Shown: positions 1 through 5,325, numbered from the stretch's first letter. The stretch: 5,325 nucleotides of DNA from JBFKPQ01 sp041628225 (GCA_041628225.1 JBFKPQ010000165.1:1-5325), one strand, 5' to 3'. Made by a program: numbers and translations. Notes: generated by a model not told the origin, from the letters alone.

Positions 1-71
1 GAGACCCGCGCCAAGAGAATCGCATCGTCCGCAAGCGCCACGCCATAGACCGAGATTCGTTGCCGCACCAT
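1..71 (-). CDS. NUDIX hydrolase family protein, N-terminal fragment (cut by window edge)
   Basis: Only the first 23 codons lie in the window. Reading leftwards from the ATG at 71-69, the peptide runs MVRQRISVYGVALADD and then AILLARVS. A basic start, then a beta strand ending in YGV, a short turn with acidic residues and a second strand of the type LLARxS is the usual opening of a NUDIX hydrolase, a family that cleaves nucleoside diphosphates linked to other groups. The diagnostic NUDIX box would lie beyond the window, so the assignment rests on this N-terminal pattern only. No Shine-Dalgarno sequence precedes the ATG, and the next codon (GTG at 68) is an alternative start. The gene follows the lipoprotein gene on the same strand after 60 bases, so the two may be co-transcribed unless the hairpin at 89-111 stops transcription. 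The substrate cannot be predicted. Confidence 0.55.
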   Translation of the reverse strand, partial: MVRQRISVYGVALADDAILLARV

Positions 72-88
72 CCGATGGTATCGAACAG

Positions 89-111
89 CCAGACCCTCGA
101 CGTCGGCCTGG
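89..111 (-). terminator. Short RNA hairpin between the lipoprotein and NUDIX genes, possible weak terminator
   Basis: In minus-strand RNA, CCAGGCC (111-105) pairs with GGUCUGG (95-89) across a 9-base loop, giving seven pairs including one G-U. It starts 20 bases after the lipoprotein stop codon and ends 17 bases before the NUDIX ATG. No U-tract follows. It could be a weak or factor-assisted terminator, a processing site, or chance structure in GC-rich DNA. Confidence 0.3.
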
Positions 112-131
112 TGACCGCTCCGTGAACGAAA

Positions 132-1499
132 TCAATCGTCGAAGGGCGGCCAGTCCTCGAGCACGCCATTTGGGTGGATGTAGTCGGCCGAGCTCACGGT
201 GCGCTCTGCCACGGTCTGGCCGGTTTCCACGGCGATGGTCCGCAGGTGCGTCGAGTCATGCCCGTGTTCGGTACAGATCAGGTGGTCGCCGCCGCCGGTC
301 AACTGGCAACCACCACTACGTATGCCGAAGGGGCCGAGAACCACCAAGGCGCGATCTGGTCCCACGTCGAGCACGTACAGCTCGTCCCGCCAGGGCTCCA
401 GCGAGACGGTGTCAACGGCGAGCACCCTCCCGCCGTCGCTGCGAACGTACTGTACGGCCAAGTCCGGCACGTCGAGGGCTGACCAGGTCTCGAGGTCGAC
501 GACGGTCAGACCGAGATGTTCGCTGGTTTCGATGAGCATGCCGTCAGCGCCGGTCTCGACCGTCGTTCGATTGCCGCTGATGAACAGGTAACGATCGTCT
601 GCCGACAGAGCGGCGCTGCTGTGCACACCGAGCGTCGGCCCCTTGGCGGTGGCAGCCGGAACCCAGTTACCGACGAACCGCTCCCACCATGAGGCCGTAT
701 CGAGGGAGCGTCTGTTGACGGTGCCGTCGAGCAGGTCGACCTCCACGATCTCCATCTCACCGGCGTACACCATGAAGACCCGTTCGTTCGACCAAACCAC
801 CCCGGGCAGATTCGTCTCGGGGATCTGATAGCCCCCGTCGAAAACGCCGCTTTCGGCGTTGGCTCGGACGACCATCCCGACGGGGATGTCGGTGGCGGTT
901 CCGGTCGTCGAGTCATAGATGCGAACTGAATCGTCCGAACCACCCTCGTCGGTCAAGAGCGCCGCGATACGGCCGCCGGAGACGACACGGAGATCGTTCC
1001 AGGCCCAACGGCGGCCTGTCCAGGCCTCCACCTTCTCGGTCTCTCCGGTCGCGAGGTCGGTGACCGACAGTGCACCGCTGTTGTCGAGCGTGAAGAGCTG
1101 GCCGTCGTGGAACACGCCGGCCGTGTAGCCATCCAGGTCGAGCTCACGCAAGGGCCGCCAGTTCTCGAGATCGATCAGCCATGCTGCGGCGATCCGCTCT
1201 GCGACGGGATTCCACTCGAAGTTCAGGGCCAGAGATTCGTTCGCGAACAGCACACTCCACGAGTCGGCTGGGAATGGGATCGGGTCGAATTCCGACAATG
1301 TTTCGAGGGTGACCGGGTCGAGCCTGACGAACTGCCCTCCGTGAGGCCGGGATTCCTGGGTGGTCGCCGTAGGCTCGGCGATGGTCGTCGTGTGGGGAGG
1401 GCTCGTGCTGGCCGACGGTCGATCGGTCGTGTCGGGACTCGCCGGCACTGCGTGGCAGCCGGCAATCACCAGCAGGGCGGCGAGGGCGAGTGGCCGCAT
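132..1499 (-). CDS. Secreted lipoprotein with predicted beta-propeller fold
   Basis: This gene encodes 455 residues. The ATG at 1499 is chosen because it places a short signal peptide (MRPLALAALL) directly before a lipobox, VIAG followed by Cys15, so the mature protein should be lipid-anchored outside the membrane. An upstream in-frame TTG at 1553 would add 18 polar residues and bury the signal. Residues 16-52 are a Ser/Thr/Pro-rich tether. The rest shows about eight strand-like repeats ending in an xVxDxxT-type edge, near residues 57, 107, 145, 192, 251, 331, 374 and 420. That spacing is typical of seven- or eight-bladed propellers of the WD40/YVTN/quinoprotein kind. Cys398 and Cys409 could form a disulfide. 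No catalytic motif is visible, so a binding or scaffolding role is inferred and the ligand is unknown. No Shine-Dalgarno sequence precedes the start. The gene appears to begin its own transcript, possibly from the ECF-like site at 1509-1535. Confidence 0.8.
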   Translation of the reverse strand: MRPLALAALLVIAGCHAVPASPDTTDRPSASTSPPHTTTIAEPTATTQESRPHGGQFVRLDPVTLETLSEFDPIPFPADSWSVLFANESLALNFEWNPVAERIAAAWLIDLENWRPLRELDLDGYTAGVFHDGQLFTLDNSGALSVTDLATGETEKVEAWTGRRWAWNDLRVVSGGRIAALLTDEGGSDDSVRIYDSTTGTATDIPVGMVVRANAESGVFDGGYQIPETNLPGVVWSNERVFMVYAGEMEIVEVDLLDGTVNRRSLDTASWWERFVGNWVPAATAKGPTLGVHSSAALSADDRYLFISGNRTTVETGADGMLIETSEHLGLTVVDLETWSALDVPDLAVQYVRSDGGRVLAVDTVSLEPWRDELYVLDVGPDRALVVLGPFGIRSGGCQLTGGGDHLICTEHGHDSTHLRTIAVETGQTVAERTVSSADYIHPNGVLEDWPPFDD

Positions 1500-1508
1500 G
1501 CACCCATT

Positions 1509-1535
1509 GACGTCGTCGAGCGCTCGCGAGTTCCC
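1509..1535 (-). promoter_or_regulatory. Possible ECF-sigma-type promoter upstream of the lipoprotein gene
   Basis: Reading the minus strand, GGGAAC (1535-1530) is followed after 17 bases by CGTC (1512-1509), with the lipoprotein ATG 9 bases further on. A GGAAC-type -35 and a CGTC-type -10 with 16-17 bases between them are known from many ECF sigma factor promoters. Transcription would start very close to the ATG, which fits the absence of a ribosome binding site. The match is short and could be chance. A link to the sigma factor encoded at 3825-4319 is a hypothesis only. Confidence 0.25.
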
Positions 1536-1571
1536 GGATCCGTTCGATTTCAAGGGACGATCAACGCAACG

Positions 1572-1600
1572 GCGTTGGCGGTGAATCGGCCAGCCAACGC
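1572..1600 (-). terminator. Hairpin terminator at the end of the sigma factor/MBL operon
   Basis: A perfect 8-base inverted repeat, GCGTTGGC (1572-1579) and GCCAACGC (1593-1600), encloses 13 bases. In minus-strand RNA two further G-C pairs can form past a single bulged base. The hairpin starts 4 bases after the TAG stop of the MBL hydrolase gene, the classic place for a terminator. No run of U follows, as is common for actinobacterial terminators. The sequence CAACG-G-CGTTG at 1567-1577 could form a small competing structure. Confidence 0.5.
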
Positions 1601-1604
1601 TCCG

Positions 1605-2447
1605 CTATTCGAATTCGACGGCTGTCACCTCGAGCGCCTCGAATACGAGGTGATCGTTGCGGGAGGCGATCCGTCCGAAGCCGGGGCGGTACAGGTGGCC
1701 ACCCGCCACCGGCGTGCCCGACTCCGCGAGGTCGGCGAAGAACCGCCGTCGGGTGGCGGCGGCCGCCGCTTTGTCGACATCCGGGCCGATGTTCCAGTCC
1801 GTGTGGATCACCTGCATCGGCGAGTGACAGATGTCTCCGGCGATCATCACCGCATCGTCACCCGACGAAACGAGAATCGACGTGTGCCCGGGCGTGTGGC
1901 CGAACGTCTCCACCATCGCGATACCCGGGAGCACCTCGCCGCCGTCCAACATCGCCACGATTCCGGCCGCGTCGAGCGGGCCGACCACGCTCATCACGAT
2001 CCGGCTCCGTTGGTCGACTCCTGACCGCCAGTAGGCGAGTTCCTGGGTGTGGGTCCACACCGTGGCATTCGGAAAGAACGGCGCCCGATCCCCGTCGAGG
2101 TCACCGAGGATATGGTCCGGGTGGAGATGCGTGTGCACGACATCGGTCACGCCTTCGGGTGCCACGCCCAACCCCGCCAGCGCGGCCGGCATGAGTCCCG
2201 CCTCGCCGACGGCCATCTCCGGAGCGCTCACACCAAACCCGGTGTCGACCATCACGAGCCGCGTGCCGGTGTCGACGAGGAAACAGCCGAAGCTCACCGG
2301 CAGTTGGCCGTCGTTGGTCAGATACTGCTCGTGGCCCACCCATGCGGCGGGCGTCGACCCGATGAACCATTCGTGAGGATCACGAACCGTCCAGCCATCT
2401 TCGATGGCATAGACCGTCATCGAGCCGACGCCCGTCTTCCACAACAC
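1605..2447 (-). CDS. MBL-fold metallo-hydrolase, AHL-lactonase-like ligand set
   Basis: This 280-residue protein has the metallo-beta-lactamase fold signature. HLHPDH at 107-112 is the HxHxDH motif, followed by GHTPGH (183-188, ligand H188), AGD with D205 as the bridging aspartate, and GGH with H251. This full set for two metal ions matches the order and spacing seen in N-acyl homoserine lactone lactonases and related hydrolases. The length is usual for that group. The enzyme probably hydrolyses an ester, lactone or similar bond in the cytoplasm, as no signal peptide is seen. The real substrate is unknown. The GTG at 2447 is preferred over the ATG at 2420 because WKTGVGSMTVYAIED matches the opening strand of the family, but no clear ribosome binding site decides it. 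It lies 17 bases after the membrane protein gene on the same strand, so it is probably the last gene of the sigma factor operon. Confidence 0.9.
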   Translation of the reverse strand: MLWKTGVGSMTVYAIEDGWTVRDPHEWFIGSTPAAWVGHEQYLTNDGQLPVSFGCFLVDTGTRLVMVDTGFGVSAPEMAVGEAGLMPAALAGLGVAPEGVTDVVHTHLHPDHILGDLDGDRAPFFPNATVWTHTQELAYWRSGVDQRSRIVMSVVGPLDAAGIVAMLDGGEVLPGIAMVETFGHTPGHTSILVSSGDDAVMIAGDICHSPMQVIHTDWNIGPDVDKAAAAATRRRFFADLAESGTPVAGGHLYRPGFGRIASRNDHLVFEALEVTAVEFE

Positions 2448-2464
2448 CCGTCAAACGCTACCGA

Positions 2465-3832
2465 TCACGGAGCGACGTCGAACGTGTCGGTGGCACCACA
2501 GGTCGTCACCGTTTCGCCTCCGTCGAGGTAGCACTCCGACCCGATCAGCACTTTGTAGGAACCGGCCGGCAGCGACAGTTCGATCTCGAACTCGCCCCAG
2601 GTGGGCGACCACGGAGCAAACACACCGATCTGCTGGTCGGTTGGCGCACCGAGGTTCATCGACGGGCCGCCCCACAACACGTCGGACACCGAATTGCCGA
2701 GATGGTCGGTCACCACGGCCGTTCCCTGCGCTTCGAACCAGCGGCCGTAGCCGACGATCGTGATGGGCGAGGTGACGCCGAACTGGTCGACGGTCGGGTC
2801 GATGCGATGTTCGAGGATCGTCGTGCCGTCGCCGATCGGTCCGTAGTCGAGGCCGGTGCCGGTGGGCGCCGACGCGACGTCGACGACGATCCGCGCCGGG
2901 TTCTGCAACACCGTCACCCCGGCGATCCGAGAGGCCGCGTGGAGGAAGCGGACCTCCAGGCCTTCGAGGTCGAGCGGCACAACCGACAACGCCAGCACCT
3001 CGCCACGCTCGAAGGTGGCGGTGGTGGCGTGCTCGGCGACGTCTGTGATGGAGGACGGCAGCTCCACGGCGACGCGCGTCCCGCCGCTCGTCACGGTCAC
3101 GGCACCGTCCAGCCCGGCGGCCTCGGCCAGCACCTCGCCACCCGTCCCGAGGGTGATGACGTAACGGGTGCAGTCGGCGCCTTGGACAGCGTCGATCGCC
3201 ATGATCGCCGTGGCGTCGCCCGACGTGGTGCCGGTCGTCACGGAGCCGTCGCTCTGGCCGGCCGTGCACGGGACGTCGGTGACCTCTTCGATGCCCGGAG
3301 GGGCCAGGAACGCCCGACTGGCGTAGCCGGTGGTTCCGTCTGCCAGCTGGACGCCGACCCAGGCCGTGCCATACGGAACGGCGAATCCCTGTCGGGTGAT
3401 CTGGACGTCGCTCGCGTCGTGGGCGAGCGACCCCACGATGTCGTATTCGGTGCCGGGGCCCGACCGGACGTTGAGCACATCGTCGGAGGCTACGCCGACC
3501 ACATGCCAGCCACTGACCTCGGCCGACGGGACGGTGGTCGAACTCGACGGCAGCGTGGTCGACGGCGAACCAAGTGTCGTGGTCGTCTGTGGATCGGTAG
3601 CAGCGGTGGTCACGGTCGAGGCGGGGGCGCCGGTGATGACAGGCGGCTCCGACGGAGTGCCACTGAACACCCAGACTCCCAACACGACGGCGGCGATGAC
3701 GGCGGCGTAGGCGAAACGCATGACGAACCTCCCTCGAGGTGCGACGAGCCGCGCGAGTGACGGCTCGGGATCGGCTTGGGCAGCGTTCGACTGGAGGTCG
3801 GCGAAGGCGCGAGAGATACGATCGTCAGGCAT
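2465..3832 (-). CDS. Single-pass membrane protein with SH3b, AMIN-like and Gmad2-like domains, putative anti-sigma partner
   Basis: The product has 455 residues. Residues 1-36 are a polar, probably cytoplasmic tail. Residues 37-57 form one transmembrane helix, and 58-104 are a Thr/Ser/Pro-rich tether. An SH3b domain follows (about 107-177, with DVLNVRSGPGTEYDIVG at its core). Next is an AMIN-like domain of actinobacterial lipoproteins (about 185-320, ending in PARIVVDVA), then a Gmad2-like immunoglobulin fold (about 352-453, with SPITIVGYGRWFEAQG). Cys434 and Cys445 may form a disulfide, as may Cys189 and Cys221. SH3b and AMIN modules are known for binding cell-wall material, so an envelope-facing sensor or scaffold is inferred. 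The start overlaps the sigma factor gene by 8 bases (ATGCCTGA), with GGAGA at 3843-3839 placed 6 bases before the ATG, so translation is probably coupled. Position and topology suggest control of the sigma factor, but the HxxxCxxC zinc anti-sigma motif is absent. Confidence 0.75.
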   Translation of the reverse strand: MPDDRISRAFADLQSNAAQADPEPSLARLVAPRGRFVMRFAYAAVIAAVVLGVWVFSGTPSEPPVITGAPASTVTTAATDPQTTTTLGSPSTTLPSSSTTVPSAEVSGWHVVGVASDDVLNVRSGPGTEYDIVGSLAHDASDVQITRQGFAVPYGTAWVGVQLADGTTGYASRAFLAPPGIEEVTDVPCTAGQSDGSVTTGTTSGDATAIMAIDAVQGADCTRYVITLGTGGEVLAEAAGLDGAVTVTSGGTRVAVELPSSITDVAEHATTATFERGEVLALSVVPLDLEGLEVRFLHAASRIAGVTVLQNPARIVVDVASAPTGTGLDYGPIGDGTTILEHRIDPTVDQFGVTSPITIVGYGRWFEAQGTAVVTDHLGNSVSDVLWGGPSMNLGAPTDQQIGVFAPWSPTWGEFEIELSLPAGSYKVLIGSECYLDGGETVTTCGATDTFDVAP

Positions 3833-4319
3833 GGTGATTCTCCAAGCGGGCCGCCAGGGCCCGCCGTCCGTGGTGCAGGTGGGCTTTCGCCGTGTTCTCG
3901 GCGCATCCGAGAATCTCGGCGATCTCCGCCAGCGACCGGTCTTCCAGATAGAACAGTGCGATGGCGGCCCGCTGCTGTGCCGGCAGTGACCGCACCGCCT
4001 TCCACACGTCGGGGTCGGGGAGCTCCAGCTCGACCGTCTGGTGGGGACGGATGAGCTTGAGGGCGGTCGCCTGACGGCGCCCCGACCGACGAACGTTGGA
4101 GGCGAGACGGATCACGACCCTGCGCAACCAGGCTCCGGGCTTGTCGTAGTCGCAGATCTTCTGCCATTCACGATGCGCTCGGGCCAGTCCCTCCTGGGCG
4201 ATGTCTTCGGCCACCGACCCGTTTCCCGACACCGCGGCCGCCAACGCGACCATGGCCCGGTACTCGGTCCGGTAGAAGGCCTCGAACGATATGACCTTCG
4301 GAGAGGATGCGGTCACCAT
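3825..4319 (-). CDS. ECF RNA polymerase sigma factor, SigE-like family
   Basis: This sigma-70 family protein of 164 residues has only regions 2 and 4, as in ECF (group 4) factors. Region 2 spans about residues 11-80, with FEAFYRTEYRAMVALA, then AEDIAQEGLARAHREW for core binding and PGAWLRRVVIRLASN for -10 recognition. Region 4 spans about 105-158, and its helix-turn-helix is SLAEIAEILGC followed by AENTAKAHLHHGRRAL, which reads the -35 element. The length and style fit the actinobacterial SigE-like subfamily. The ATG at 4319 is chosen. An in-frame TTG at 4328 adds three residues without a better ribosome binding site, and GGAT just upstream of the ATG is weak. The gene leads a likely operon with the membrane protein, which it overlaps by 8 bases, and the MBL hydrolase. 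No clear autoregulatory promoter was found in the upstream 150 bases. Confidence 0.9.
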   Translation of the reverse strand: MVTASSPKVISFEAFYRTEYRAMVALAAAVSGNGSVAEDIAQEGLARAHREWQKICDYDKPGAWLRRVVIRLASNVRRSGRRQATALKLIRPHQTVELELPDPDVWKAVRSLPAQQRAAIALFYLEDRSLAEIAEILGCAENTAKAHLHHGRRALAARLENHHA

Positions 4320-4411
4320 CACATCCAATCACACACCGCAGAGCCCGATACGGGTTAATCCTCACGTGCGCTTCGGTGTCGAGGCCACGCACATGTGGGA
4401 CTGGCGCGAGG

Positions 4412-4448
4412 CGGCCGCGACGCCCAATGTCTGCAGGAGCCGCGGCCG
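4412..4448 (-). terminator. Long hairpin downstream of the hemerythrin gene, likely terminator
   Basis: A perfect 8-base inverted repeat, CGGCCGCG (4412-4419) and CGCGGCCG (4441-4448), can be extended inward in minus-strand RNA. With one mismatch and three G-U pairs the arms become 4434-4448 and 4412-4426, leaving a 7-base loop. It begins 23 bases after the hemerythrin stop codon and lies upstream of the sigma factor gene, so it would separate the two transcripts. No U-tract follows. The rest of the gap, 4320-4411, should carry the sigma operon promoter, but no convincing hexamers were seen there. Confidence 0.45.
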
Positions 4449-4471
4449 ATGGTCCGATCGTGGTGGGGTGC

Positions 4472-5038
4472 TCAGCCGCCCGTGAGCGTGCCAAGAACGG
4501 CCGAAGCCAGCTCGCTGCGGTTCATGGCCGAGCGGCCTCCGATCTCCAACTGCGCGGCGGCCTCCTGGAGATCCTCGACGGTCATCTTCTCGACACGCAC
4601 GACGTGCTTCTCGCGCTCGAGCGCAGCACCGATCTCATCGAGCTTCTCCTGGGAGAGGAGGTCCCTGACCTTGGGGAACATCTCCTTCTCTTCCTCTCCG
4701 GCGTGGTGCTCCACGTTCTCGATGAGCACCGTCATCTTGGGGACGTAGGCGTCGTCCGACGGCGTGAGGTTCTTCACCTCTGCCATGAGGACATCGACGA
4801 CATGATGCTCTTCGTGGCTTTCGGCCGTGAGATCGACGAGTTCCTTGCCCCCGGCCTTCTCGACCTCCGGATAGAACACCCGCTCTTCGATGGTCGTGTG
4901 CGTCGCCAGCTCCTCGAAGATCTTTGCGGTGGTTTCCGCCAGCATCTCGCGATCCTCCGCTTCGGCGGCTTGGCGGAACCTCATGAAGAGATCGCGAGCT
5001 TTGTCGTGGTCGGCTTTGAGTACGGCGATGGCGTCCAT
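4472..5038 (-). CDS. Hemerythrin (HHE) domain protein with C-terminal Rho_N/SAP-like module
   Basis: The product has 188 residues. Residues 1-125 form a four-helix hemerythrin/HHE domain with expected diiron ligands: H11 in ADHDKARDLF, H47 and E51 in THTTIEERVFYP, H75 or H78/H79 in ESHEEHH, and H112 and E116 in EHHAGEEEKEMFP. The two HxxxE halves have matching spacing to the following Pro. Such proteins bind oxygen, nitric oxide or peroxide, or sense iron or redox state. After a charged helix (125-150), residues 152-183 (TVEDLQEAAAQLEIGG, then RSAMNRSELASAVL) resemble the Rho_N/SAP-like helix-extended-loop-helix fold, including the GRSxMxxxEL pattern seen at the end of actinobacterial ChaB-type proteins. 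This hints at nucleic-acid contact but is not proof. The ATG at 5038 is chosen because GAGGAG (5048-5043) lies 4 bases upstream. An ATG at 5125 would run a non-conserved-looking extension into the divergent promoter region. No signal peptide is seen. Confidence 0.9.
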   Translation of the reverse strand: MDAIAVLKADHDKARDLFMRFRQAAEAEDREMLAETTAKIFEELATHTTIEERVFYPEVEKAGGKELVDLTAESHEEHHVVDVLMAEVKNLTPSDDAYVPKMTVLIENVEHHAGEEEKEMFPKVRDLLSQEKLDEIGAALEREKHVVRVEKMTVEDLQEAAAQLEIGGRSAMNRSELASAVLGTLTGG

Positions 5039-5042
5039 GGTT

Positions 5043-5048
5043 CTCCTC
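5043..5048 (-). promoter_or_regulatory. Ribosome binding site that fixes the hemerythrin start
   Basis: GAGGAG on the minus strand is a strong Shine-Dalgarno sequence 4 bases before the ATG at 5038. It is the main reason to prefer this start to the in-frame ATG at 5125. Confidence 0.75.
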
Positions 5049-5064
5049 GTGCGTGGGAAACCGT

Positions 5065-5092
5065 TCTCTACCCGGCCCGGGGTGGCGACAAA
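5065..5092 (-). promoter_or_regulatory. Possible promoter of the hemerythrin gene
   Basis: On the minus strand TTTGTC (5092-5087) and TAGAGA (5070-5065) are separated by 16 bases and resemble -35 and -10 elements of a housekeeping promoter. A transcript would begin about 20 bases before the start codon and include the strong ribosome binding site. Both hexamers are poor matches, so this is tentative. Confidence 0.25.
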
Positions 5093-5105
5093 CGCCCTGG
5101 CATCA

Positions 5106-5135
5106 GTGACCGTAGGGCCCGTCATGGCATACGAT
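5106..5135 (+). promoter_or_regulatory. Promoter of the fabH-like gene, arranged for leaderless transcription
   Basis: GTGACC (5106-5111) and TACGAT (5130-5135) are separated by 18 bases and resemble -35 TTGACA (four of six) and -10 TANNNT. The -10 ends 6 bases before the ATG at 5142, so transcription would start at or next to the A of the start codon. No Shine-Dalgarno sequence precedes the ATG. Both facts fit a leaderless mRNA, which is common in actinobacteria. Confidence 0.5.
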
Positions 5136-5141
5136 CAATGC

Positions 5142-5325
5142 ATGGTGCGACGCAGCCGAATCATCGCGACGGGGTCCTACCTGCCCGACCGCGTGGTCAC
5201 CAATGCCGAACTCGCCGCTCAGCTGGGGGTGACGGCCGACTGGATCGAGGAACGGTCGGGCATCAACGAACGCCGGTGGGTGGACGGGACCACCACCACG
5301 TCCGACCTCGCCGCCGAAGCGTCGC
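5142..5325 (+). CDS. fabH: 3-oxoacyl-ACP synthase III (FabH-type), N-terminal fragment (cut by window edge)
   Basis: The first 61 residues are visible. RIIATGSYLPDRVVTNAEL (6-24) and DWIEERSGINERRW (33-46) are the standard opening of beta-ketoacyl-ACP synthase III. These enzymes condense acyl-CoA with malonyl-ACP to begin fatty-acid synthesis in the cytoplasm. W34 and R38 line up with E. coli FabH W32 and R36; W32 contacts the CoA moiety. The usual RTGI motif is RSGI here. The catalytic Cys-His-Asn residues lie beyond the window, so an OleA-like or secondary-metabolite paralogue cannot be excluded. The ATG at 5142 is chosen because it follows the -10 element by 6 bases. GTG at 5145 is a close alternative, and the ATG at 5138 is out of frame. 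It is divergent from the hemerythrin gene and shares a 103-base intergenic region with it. Confidence 0.85.
   Translation, partial: MVRRSRIIATGSYLPDRVVTNAELAAQLGVTADWIEERSGINERRWVDGTTTTSDLAAEAS

Noticed and set aside
3..125. Plus-strand open stretch ending at a TGA at 123-125, as the tail of an upstream gene
   Set aside because: The translation shows no recognisable motif and the same DNA codes for a NUDIX-like start on the minus strand.
1500..1553. TTG start for the lipoprotein at 1553
   Set aside because: It would put 18 polar residues before the signal peptide, and the ATG at 1499 gives a standard lipoprotein signal.
1107..2024. Open frame of 305 codons on the plus strand
   Set aside because: It lies antisense to the lipoprotein and MBL genes, is rich in Arg, Gly and His in the way of GC-rich shadow frames, and shows no domain. 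The opposite strand has clear protein motifs.
2451..3269. Open frame of 272 codons on the minus strand
   Set aside because: It is another frame of the membrane protein gene with an extreme Arg-rich translation, and the domain-bearing frame there is clear.
2702..3760. Open frame of 352 codons on the plus strand
   Set aside because: It is antisense to the SH3b/AMIN-like/Gmad2 gene and has a low-complexity Gly/Arg/Asp-rich translation without recognisable motifs.
5039..5125. N-terminal extension of the hemerythrin protein to the ATG at 5125
   Set aside because: It would read through the divergent promoter region, has no hemerythrin-like sequence, and the strong ribosome binding site at 5043-5048 points to the ATG at 5038.
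5127..5141. GCAT-N7-ATGC inverted repeat over the fabH -10 region as a repressor operator
   Set aside because: The arms are only 4 bases long and do not extend, so chance is a sufficient explanation.

Overview
The window looks like chromosomal DNA from a high-GC actinobacterium. The base composition is GC-rich, third positions are G/C, extracytoplasmic proteins carry Thr/Ser/Pro linkers, one gene appears leaderless, and an ECF sigma factor sits directly upstream of a single-pass membrane protein. The Thr-rich linkers and overall style would fit the class Acidimicrobiia, but that is an impression and not a proof. No rRNA, tRNA, CRISPR array, insertion sequence or phage gene was seen.

Layout, left to right. 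Positions 1-71 (minus) hold the first residues of a gene cut by the window edge, probably a NUDIX hydrolase. Positions 132-1499 (minus) encode a secreted lipoprotein with about eight strand-like repeats that suggest a beta-propeller. A hairpin at 1572-1600 separates it from a three-gene minus-strand operon read from right to left. The operon starts with an ECF/SigE-type sigma factor (3825-4319). Next, overlapping it by 8 bases, is a single-pass membrane protein with SH3b, AMIN-like and Gmad2-like extracytoplasmic domains (2465-3832). After a 17-base gap comes a metallo-beta-lactamase-fold hydrolase with a complete set of lactonase-type metal ligands (1605-2447). A hairpin at 4412-4448 separates the operon from a hemerythrin-like diiron protein (4472-5038, minus), which carries an unusual C-terminal Rho_N/SAP-like module. 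Divergent from it, the start of a FabH-type ketoacyl-ACP synthase III runs off the right end (5142-5325, plus), with a promoter placed for leaderless transcription.

How they may work together. The sigma factor and the overlapping membrane protein have the layout of an ECF sigma/anti-sigma pair, with the outward domains of the membrane protein suited to sensing or binding the cell wall. The MBL hydrolase would be a co-transcribed effector. The membrane protein lacks a zinc anti-sigma motif, so its regulatory role is inferred from position and topology. The lipoprotein and NUDIX genes form a second unit. The hemerythrin and fabH genes share a 103-base divergent control region. The most noteworthy points are the ECF/SH3b-AMIN-Gmad2/MBL module and the hemerythrin-Rho_N fusion.
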